Under the pieces are notes generated by a model. It did no database searches. It was not told where the DNA came from and saw only the letters and a program-made list of their open reading frames with translations. From Acidobacteriaceae bacterium (GTDB lineage: Bacteria > Acidobacteriota > Terriglobia > Terriglobales > Acidobacteriaceae), in NCBI GenBank assembly GCA_031296325.1, contig JARLFY010000070.1:1-47003 (forward strand): a DNA stretch of 47,003 bases, in the 5' to 3' direction. Shown in pieces: positions 41,317-47,003 of the stretch. A program made the position numbers and the translations under genes. Each line of letters begins with the position of its first letter. Positions within the stretch are counted from its first letter, which is position 1.

Positions 41317-42063
41317 ATGACGCGTGGAATGTTTATCACCTTTGAAGGGTTGGATGGATCGGGCAAGACGACACAGATGCAGCGTCTGGCGGCGTGGTTG
41401 GCTGGCTGCGGACTCAGCGTGGTCAGCCTGCGCCAGCCCGGTTCGACCGCTCTGGGCGACCGACTGCGCGCCGTTCTGCTGGACTCGCGCTCGGAGGCTG
41501 CGCTGGGGCCGATCAGTCCACTGGCCGAGATGGCGCTGATGTTCGCCGACCGCGCTCAGGCCATCGCCGAGGTGATCGAGCCTGCGCTGGCGGCTGGCTC
41601 CATCGTTCTCTGCGACCGCTTCACCGACTCCACCGAAGCCTATCAGGGAGCGGGGCGGCAGCTCGGAAGTCAACGGGTTCTCGCCCTGCACGCTGCGGTT
41701 TGCAATAATCTTCAGCCAGACCTGACGCTGCTGCTTCTGCCACCGCTGGACGAGGCTCTGACCCGCGCGCGGCGGCGCAACCATCGTCAGGCGCAGGCGC
41801 ACGACTCCAGGCAGGCCAAGGCTCTGTCGCAGGGGAAGACGCCTGCTCAGGCCGGACCCGCAGACGAGAACCGATTCGAGCGCGAGTCGGACGAGTTCTA
41901 CGCGCGCATCCATGAGGCCTATCGGAAGATCGCCGCGCGCGATCCCCAGCGCGTTCTGACCATCGCCAACGACGAGTCGGGAGACAACTCCATCGAGGCG
42001 ATTGAGAGGCGCATTCGCGCTCTGGTTGCGCCGAGGCTTTCGCTGGATGCGTTGCGTGTCTGA
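41317..42063 (+). CDS. tmk: Thymidylate kinase with enlarged lid
   Basis: A 248-residue kinase that phosphorylates dTMP to dTDP. P-loop FEGLDGSGKTTQ (residues 9-20), then LRQPGSTALGDRLR where most relatives have REPGGT, MFADRAQAIAEVIEPAL, VLCDRFTDSTEAYQGAGRQL with the DR motif, and the lid segment. The lid is longer than usual: after ARRR about 35 residues rich in Gln, Ala, Lys and Arg precede RFERESDEFYARIHEAY. The total length therefore exceeds the usual 205-215 residues. The ATG at 41317 starts right at the conserved part. It is divergent from bamA; no holB or other partner gene follows. Confidence 0.93.
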   Translation: MTRGMFITFEGLDGSGKTTQMQRLAAWLAGCGLSVVSLRQPGSTALGDRLRAVLLDSRSEAALGPISPLAEMALMFADRAQAIAEVIEPALAAGSIVLCDRFTDSTEAYQGAGRQLGSQRVLALHAAVCNNLQPDLTLLLLPPLDEALTRARRRNHRQAQAHDSRQAKALSQGKTPAQAGPADENRFERESDEFYARIHEAYRKIAARDPQRVLTIANDESGDNSIEAIERRIRALVAPRLSLDALRV

Positions 42064-42099
42064 TGTCTGTTGAGAATTATCGATCGGGCCTTTGGCCCT

Positions 42100-42385
42100 C
42101 TTTGTATTTTTGCGGGCTTGTACCCAGGGCTTTGCTCTGGGCTGGTATAGGACGCGCCTTTGGCGCTTTACAGGCAAGGGCAAGGGCAAGGGCAAGGGCA
42201 ACAGCTAGTGGTGCGAGCTGTATTCATCCCCATCCATCGCGATGTTGCTGCGATGGATGGGCACCCGAAGATAGATGGGCACCCGGCAAGGACTAACAAA
42301 GACAACTGCAACAGCAGATTCCTCCGCTTTGCTACGGAATGACAAGCAAATCTGGTTTATAGCAAACACTGAAACACGGCTGGTC
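42100..42385 (+). repeat. Composite repeat, copy 10 (inverted repeat + CAA tract + hairpin core)
   Basis: Small palindromes lead in (CGCGCCTTTGGCGC at 42151-42164), then four GGCAAG units (42174-42197), GCTAGTGGTGCGAGCTGTAT, an inverted repeat of 12-bp arms (42229-42240 and 42250-42261), two GGCACCCG blocks, a CAA-rich piece (GACAACTGCAACAG) and the core ATTCCTCCGCTTTGCTACGG, AATGACAAGCAAATCTGG, ending TATAGCAAACACTG. The order of parts matches the composite copy near 34.6 kb. It fills the 379-bp gap between the convergent tmk and RDD genes; no gene is seen here. Confidence 0.82.
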
Positions 42386-42442
42386 GCTGGGTTGGACTAC
42401 TTTCTGGCTGCGCTGGGTTAGTAGTTGGGCTGGTTTACTGGG

Positions 42443-44200
42443 CTAGTAGCTGCGCTGGTAGGTGGCGCTGATGCGGTCGTGCCAGGAGAGGCGGTCTTCG
42501 TCGAGTGTGGCCCAGAGCAGGCCGAGGCCGAACGGGCAGGCCGAGAGAAGAACCGCGCAGATGCGGCGGTGACGCGCGCGACGGGTGGGGTTCTCGTCGT
42601 CGAAGGTGCAGAGGGCGATGCGCGCCAGACGCATTCCCGGAGTCGCGTCGGAGAGGGAGTAGAAGAGCGTCTGGTAGGCGAGAAAGAGCGCGGCAAAGAT
42701 GAGCGCGGAGGCCCCCAGAATTGCGCTGAGCTGTAGTCCGGTCTGGCTGGCGATCTGGTTGGAGAGCTGCGCCGCGTGGCTGAGGCTGAGAGAAAGCGAT
42801 GCGCTCGGTTGTGCCGGGGCTGCGGGGAGAAAACGGCTGGCGACGGCGATGCTGGTTGCGGCGAAGGCCAGAAATCCGGCTCCGAGCAGGGAGGCGTCGA
42901 TCGACGCGGCCGTGAGTCGCCGCTGGATGGAGGCGATTCCGGGAAGCGAGGGAGCGACGCTGGTCGGCTGGGGGACGAAGAGGTCGTTCTGCAGGTCGTC
43001 CTCGCGTATGGAGAAGGAGGAGTCCTCAGGCGGGAATGCGCTGTCCGCAACGGACGAGGAGGCGTGGTCTGCGTCGAGCCAGATCGAGGTCCACTGCTGG
43101 GTTGCGAGTTCGAATGCGCTGTCGGCGACGTTCGGTGTGGTAGAGATCTGCCGGGGATCGACCTCGAAGATGCGCAGTTGACTCTCGCCGGGGACGGAAG
43201 CCTCTTCGTCGCGCAGCGGTCCTTCGGCGTAGCGTGGACGAGCCTTGCGCGGGGCGACGAGCTGGCGGGGAAACTCGATGAGATTGGCCGGAAGCAGCGC
43301 TGCCGGGCCAACCGATTCCTCGAAGACGGGCGACTGGCGGAAGGCAATCTCTTCGTCCAGCGCACGAGCCTCGGCGTCGCTCCGGTCTGCTGACTGATTG
43401 CGCTGGCTGATGCTGGGCAGACGCAGAGGAGTACTCAGATCTACATGGGCCGCGCTGGCCTCATCTTCGTAGAGGCGGACAGTGACAACGGGGGCTGCGC
43501 CGCTGGGCGGCTGGAACTTTGTGTGCGCTGGCTGCGCTGGGACGGTCTGCGCCGCAGGCCGGGAGGGTTCTGTGGGCTGGAAGCGAGAGCGCGCGGGCTG
43601 CGCCGCGGGCCTGAGGGTAAATTCTTGAGGGACAGCGTTTTGGAGGTCGGTCTGCGCGGGGCTTTGCTGAGCGCGCAGGGCCTGTTCGCTAATCTCCTGC
43701 TGCTGATAGTGGGCTTGCTCGGCAAGCTCCTGGTCTCGGGCTGCTTGTATGTGAGCCTGCTGGGCGAGGGCTTCCTGCTGGAGCGAGACGAGCAGTTCCT
43801 GCTGGGCGCGGGCGACGGCCTGTGCGTTGCGTTCCGCGATCTCGGCTGCGGCGCGGGCCTGCTGGGTGGCTCGTTCGGCTTCGGCGGCGAGAAAGGCGTG
43901 GTAGCTGGGGGTGTTGGCGTAGCGCTGGGCGACGGCTGCGGCGATGCGCGAAGAGCGCGAGGGCGCGGCCTGGGATCGCGACGACGTGGGAGGGTGAGCG
44001 GGCGCGGCTTGTGCCTGATTGCGACGGTTGCGGTGCGCGGCGAGGCGTTCAGCGGCCTGACGGCGGAGCGCTTCGCCGGAGGCCGCAGGCGCGATGGCGC
44101 TGTTTGCGACGTAGGATCGGCTCGTCGCGGCGGCGGCTCTGCTGGTCTCTTCGGCGAAGGCCGGATCCAGCGCGGTTGTGTCTAGAAGGGCGGAGCCCAT
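42443..44200 (-). CDS. RDD-domain membrane protein with long Ala/Gln-rich N-terminal region
   Basis: A 585-residue protein. The C-terminal part (about residues 425-585) is an RDD domain: SIQRRLTAASIDASLLGAGF with the Arg/Asp pair, membrane segments (LLGAGFLAFAATSIAVASRF, LQLSAILGASALIFAALFLA), the block SLSDATPGMRLARIALCTFD and the ending DRLSWHDRISATYQRSY. In front is an unusual 400-residue stretch: an Ala/Gln/Arg-rich, probably coiled-coil part (AERATQQARAAAEIAERNAQ, QQELLVSLQQEALAQQAHIQ) and a Pro/Ser-rich acidic linker. The start at ATG 44200 has TTTAGGAAAA before it; a TTG at 44239 in frame is less likely. RDD proteins are poorly understood; some take part in ion transport. It is divergent from lptD. 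Confidence 0.88.
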   Translation of the reverse strand: MGSALLDTTALDPAFAEETSRAAAATSRSYVANSAIAPAASGEALRRQAAERLAAHRNRRNQAQAAPAHPPTSSRSQAAPSRSSRIAAAVAQRYANTPSYHAFLAAEAERATQQARAAAEIAERNAQAVARAQQELLVSLQQEALAQQAHIQAARDQELAEQAHYQQQEISEQALRAQQSPAQTDLQNAVPQEFTLRPAAQPARSRFQPTEPSRPAAQTVPAQPAHTKFQPPSGAAPVVTVRLYEDEASAAHVDLSTPLRLPSISQRNQSADRSDAEARALDEEIAFRQSPVFEESVGPAALLPANLIEFPRQLVAPRKARPRYAEGPLRDEEASVPGESQLRIFEVDPRQISTTPNVADSAFELATQQWTSIWLDADHASSSVADSAFPPEDSSFSIREDDLQNDLFVPQPTSVAPSLPGIASIQRRLTAASIDASLLGAGFLAFAATSIAVASRFLPAAPAQPSASLSLSLSHAAQLSNQIASQTGLQLSAILGASALIFAALFLAYQTLFYSLSDATPGMRLARIALCTFDDENPTRRARHRRICAVLLSACPFGLGLLWATLDEDRLSWHDRISATYQRSY

Positions 44201-44242
44201 TTTTCCTAAACTCACTTCCGTAAAATCGTCTAACCTCAAAGA

Positions 44243-46963
44243 GTGCTGCTTGAGACAACTATCAACGACCGGTTCTGCTCGGCAACGCTGCTGAGGTGTG
44301 TTTGCTTATTCATAAGTATCACGGTGAGCGCGCCAAGTTTTGCTCAACTTTCTGCGCAAGAGGTAACGAGTATGGCACCTCCGGCGAAAACCGGCTCTGC
44401 CAGCGGCGTTTCCAGCGTTGACGGGTCTGTAGAGAGTTCGTCCGCGCAGCCGGAGGAGGCTCTGCCAGATGCGTCTGACGCGGCTCTTCCGGATTCTCCC
44501 GACGCGGCGCGCTACCCGACGGCCGAGGTGATTGCGCCGAAGGACGAAGGAATGCTCGTCCACATTGAGTCGGATACGCAATCGAATCGGGGCAGCGTCT
44601 ATCTTCTGGACGGCCATGCGGTGGTGGTCTATGGCAACCGTACGCTACAGGCGGATCGCATCGAATACGACAGCAACACTGGCGATGTGAGCTTGAACGG
44701 ACATCTGCGGTTGACCGGAGGAGAGAACGACGAACTGATTCAGGCGAGCCATGGAATGATCAATGTAAAGACGCAGACGGGGCGTTTCTACGATGTATCG
44801 GGTTCGGTGGGGATTAGGCAGGATGCGAAGTCGGACGGCAAGGCTGTGGACGCGCATGGAGTCTATGTCAACAGCAATCCCTTCCTGTTCAGCGGTCGAA
44901 TGGTGGTCAAGAGCGGGCCGCGGCAGTACCAGATCTACGATGGCATGGTGACGTCGTGCCAGTTGCAGCATCCAGACTGGCTGCTCTCGGCTGGCGAGTT
45001 CCGGTTGGATGGAGAGAAGGCGAGCGCGAGCAACAGCGTCTTTCGTGTAATGAATCTTCCGGTGCTGTGGCTGCCCTATGTGACTCATCCGACCGACGCG
45101 AACGACCGACAGAGCGGGATTCTGATTCCGGTGCTGGGCGATTCGTCGAGCAAGGGGTTCACGGTTGGCGAGCAGGTATATTGGTCGATCAATCGCAGCA
45201 CGGATTTAACTGCCGGGGCGATCTACTACTCGGATCGTGGATGGGAACAGAGCGCCAGCTTTCGCTATCGCGGGCTGGGGCAGGACTTTGCGCAGGCCCA
45301 TTACAGCGGACTTCAGGATCGCGGGTATACGCCATCGGGAGGAGTCTATACCAACCAGAGCGGCGAGGATGCGGTCATCTCGGCGCGTCGCGATTTTGTC
45401 GCCGATTCGCCTTTGCCCGGGTCTTTCTTCGCCGGGGCGAATGCTGTGCAGACCAGAGTGGCTGCCGATGTTGAGTACCTCAGCTCGTTTCCGTATCGCG
45501 AGGCCTTCTCGTCCAACTTCAATCAGGCCGTATCGAGCGACGTGGTCTCGACGATCTATGGGACGCGAGAGTGGAATGGGCTGGCGCTCTCGGCGGAGGG
45601 GGATCGTTATCAGGGTGAGAAGCGGGTGGCGACGGCGCTTCTGCCCGAACAGCAGGTGCATATCTTTCATGCTCCCGCACTGGAGTTCACGACCACGGAT
45701 CATCGGCTGGAATCGACCGGGCTGGAATGGAATGTGGATAGCTCGGTGGCGATGCTGAAGCGAGTTCAACCGAATTTTGTAACCGGAGGAATGATCGAAC
45801 GGCTGGATCTTCGCCCGGAGATTGCGTACCCGTTTGGCGCTATGGGATGGAGAATTCGCCCATCGCTGGCGACGCGCGAGACCTTCTACAGTCGAAGCCA
45901 TTCTCTGTCTGGTTCGAGTGAACCCAATCCTGAGAGTCTGGCCACGCTGAACCGCGCCGATCTGGATCTGCAAGTGGACATGCGCGCTCCGGTTGTGGAG
46001 CGAACCTTCGACTCTGGATTTGTGACTCGTCTGCTGCGTCACGATGTGCGGCACACCATCGAGCCGGAGTTTACCTATAGTTACGTCAATGGCATAGACA
46101 ACTTTCAGCAGGTTCTGCGCTTCGATGACGTGGACGTTGCCAGCAACACTAACGAGTTGGAGTATGGAGCGACGCAACGGTTGTTTCTGCGTCGGATGGA
46201 CAAGAATCCCTGTCGCGTGTCGGGTTCCGGGGCCGATGCGACCGAGATTCTGAAACAGGCGGGAAGTGAGGCCGAGGGAGTCGCCGAGCCTGGTCAGGCT
46301 ACCGGCAGGACGGATGCCGCCGAGCAGAATTGCGGCAATCGCGAGTGGATCAGTTGGCGGGTGGCGCAGAAATACTTCTTCGATCCGAACTTTGGCGGAG
46401 CGGTGGTGAATGGGAAGCGAAATATTCTGGCGACGACGCTGGACTTCTCTGGCATCGCGTTTCTGACCGAGCCGCGCAACATCTCTCCACTGCTCTCGCG
46501 ATTGCGGGTGCGCACCTCGGAGAAGACTGACGTGGAGTGGGACTTCGACTACGACACCGGAGCCAAGAAGTTTACGGCGAACAACATCTACGCGGACGTG
46601 CATCAAGGTGAATTCTTTGCCGGGGTGAGCTATGCGCGGCTGAACGCTCCGGGCCGCTCGTATGTGGCGGGCGTCGCCTCCAGCGTGGCAGATTTCCAGC
46701 AGATGCGGTATACGGTTGGCTTTGGCAGACCAACCAAGGGAGGCTTTAGCGCCGCAACCAATGCAGGGATCGATCTGGATCTGAAGACGGTTCAGTATGG
46801 CGCGATCCAAAGCTCGTACAACTGGAGCTGCTGCGGAGTCAGCGTGGAGTATCGCAAGTATGAACTAGGAACGGCGCGTAACGAGAACGTCTACCGCTTC
46901 AACTTCACTCTGGCCAATATCGGCAGCGCGGGGAATATTCGCCGCTCCGATCAGCTCTTTTAG
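44243..46963 (+). CDS. lptD: LPS-assembly protein LptD
   Basis: A 906-residue outer-membrane barrel that places lipopolysaccharide on the cell surface. N-terminal signal segment (LLRCVCLFISITVSAPSFAQ), an acidic Ser/Pro linker (residues about 50-95), then the OstA beta-jellyroll (VHIESDTQSNRGSVYLLDGH, VYGNRTLQADRIEYDSNTGD, LTGGENDELIQASHGMINVK) and the LptD barrel domain (VFRVMNLPVLWLPYVTHPTD, ending in SDQLF with a terminal Phe). Cys residues for the rearranging disulfides are plausible but cannot be paired by eye. The start is GTG at 44243; no ATG is available. The short 42-bp distance to the RDD start means that the promoters of the two divergent genes must overlap or lie inside the RDD gene. 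LptE is not in view. No further gene is seen from 46964 to 47003. Confidence 0.93.
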   Translation: MLLETTINDRFCSATLLRCVCLFISITVSAPSFAQLSAQEVTSMAPPAKTGSASGVSSVDGSVESSSAQPEEALPDASDAALPDSPDAARYPTAEVIAPKDEGMLVHIESDTQSNRGSVYLLDGHAVVVYGNRTLQADRIEYDSNTGDVSLNGHLRLTGGENDELIQASHGMINVKTQTGRFYDVSGSVGIRQDAKSDGKAVDAHGVYVNSNPFLFSGRMVVKSGPRQYQIYDGMVTSCQLQHPDWLLSAGEFRLDGEKASASNSVFRVMNLPVLWLPYVTHPTDANDRQSGILIPVLGDSSSKGFTVGEQVYWSINRSTDLTAGAIYYSDRGWEQSASFRYRGLGQDFAQAHYSGLQDRGYTPSGGVYTNQSGEDAVISARRDFVADSPLPGSFFAGANAVQTRVAADVEYLSSFPYREAFSSNFNQAVSSDVVSTIYGTREWNGLALSAEGDRYQGEKRVATALLPEQQVHIFHAPALEFTTTDHRLESTGLEWNVDSSVAMLKRVQPNFVTGGMIERLDLRPEIAYPFGAMGWRIRPSLATRETFYSRSHSLSGSSEPNPESLATLNRADLDLQVDMRAPVVERTFDSGFVTRLLRHDVRHTIEPEFTYSYVNGIDNFQQVLRFDDVDVASNTNELEYGATQRLFLRRMDKNPCRVSGSGADATEILKQAGSEAEGVAEPGQATGRTDAAEQNCGNREWISWRVAQKYFFDPNFGGAVVNGKRNILATTLDFSGIAFLTEPRNISPLLSRLRVRTSEKTDVEWDFDYDTGAKKFTANNIYADVHQGEFFAGVSYARLNAPGRSYVAGVASSVADFQQMRYTVGFGRPTKGGFSAATNAGIDLDLKTVQYGAIQSSYNWSCCGVSVEYRKYELGTARNENVYRFNFTLANIGSAGNIRRSDQLF

Positions 46964-47003
46964 GCTTTGCCCTGAACGCTGGGGTATTGCTGCGGGAGAA
47001 AAG

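Noticed and set aside
25498..42385. The dispersed repeats as a CRISPR array
   Set aside because: Copies are kilobases apart, have no regular spacers, and no cas gene is present.
42386..42445. Imperfect CTGG/GTTGG/TAGTAG repeats just behind the RDD gene
   Set aside because: Too short and irregular to separate from local base composition.
45206..46810. A 534-codon minus-strand frame inside lptD
   Set aside because: Arg/His/Ile-rich shadow; LptD motifs run through the whole region on the plus strand.

Overview
The window looks like one stretch of a GC-rich, diderm bacterial chromosome. The best guess is an Acidobacteriota of class Terriglobia (Granulicella/Terriglobus/Edaphobacter-like). This rests on the gene repertoire: BamA, LptD, an LpxL-type acyltransferase, RND pumps, a bactofilin, a YXWGXW protein and a rhamnogalacturonan acetylesterase. 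It also rests on dispersed intergenic repeats of the kind whose false translations read 'SFRSEAKESA' or 'CHSERSEES'. No phylogeny could be run. There are no rRNA genes, no tRNA I could recognise, no CRISPR array, no transposase and no integrase. All genes appear intact except guaA, which is cut by the left edge.

Layout. 1-6 kb: the end of guaA, a two-gene toxin-antitoxin module of the TumE/TumA type, a secreted calcineurin-like phosphoesterase, a TrpB2-type tryptophan synthase beta chain and a divergent cysteine desulfurase. 6-22 kb: an almost unbroken minus-strand block. Read in transcription order it holds a metal-tail protein, recJ, a periplasmic adaptor + TPR + TolC-type cassette with no pump of its own, then a full MdtABC-like RND system (adaptor, two permeases, outer-membrane factor) with 4-nt overlaps between genes. 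22-31 kb: a quinone oxidoreductase, bactofilin, a secreted unknown, a CBS-pair protein, an LpxL-like acyltransferase, a SYLF lipid-binding protein, a NarL-type regulator with a degenerate receiver, dcd, an HU/IHF protein and a TetR regulator. 31-38 kb: a large secreted TPR protein, a rhamnogalacturonan acetylesterase, a TsaC/Sua5-type protein, a YdcF-like protein and a YXWGXW protein. 38-47 kb: bamA, tmk, an RDD membrane protein with a long Ala/Gln-rich front part, and lptD.

The gene content leans towards the cell envelope: outer-membrane protein insertion (BamA), LPS delivery (LptD), lipid A acylation, a cytoskeletal bactofilin, efflux and a SYLF protein. Housekeeping genes (guaA, recJ, dcd, tmk, tsaC) are mixed in.

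The most striking non-coding signal is a family of about ten related intergenic elements between 25 and 42.4 kb. They share a hairpin core with paired base changes between copies, have one orientation, and in eight cases sit just 3' of a minus-strand gene. Three copies carry a degenerate (RRCAAN)n tract, two of those also carry a second perfect inverted repeat, and one copy is enclosed in a 32-bp terminal inverted repeat. Other points worth checking are the TA module with a clear promoter, the pump-less efflux cassette, the pseudo-receiver regulator, and inserts in the MdtB-like permease and thymidylate kinase.
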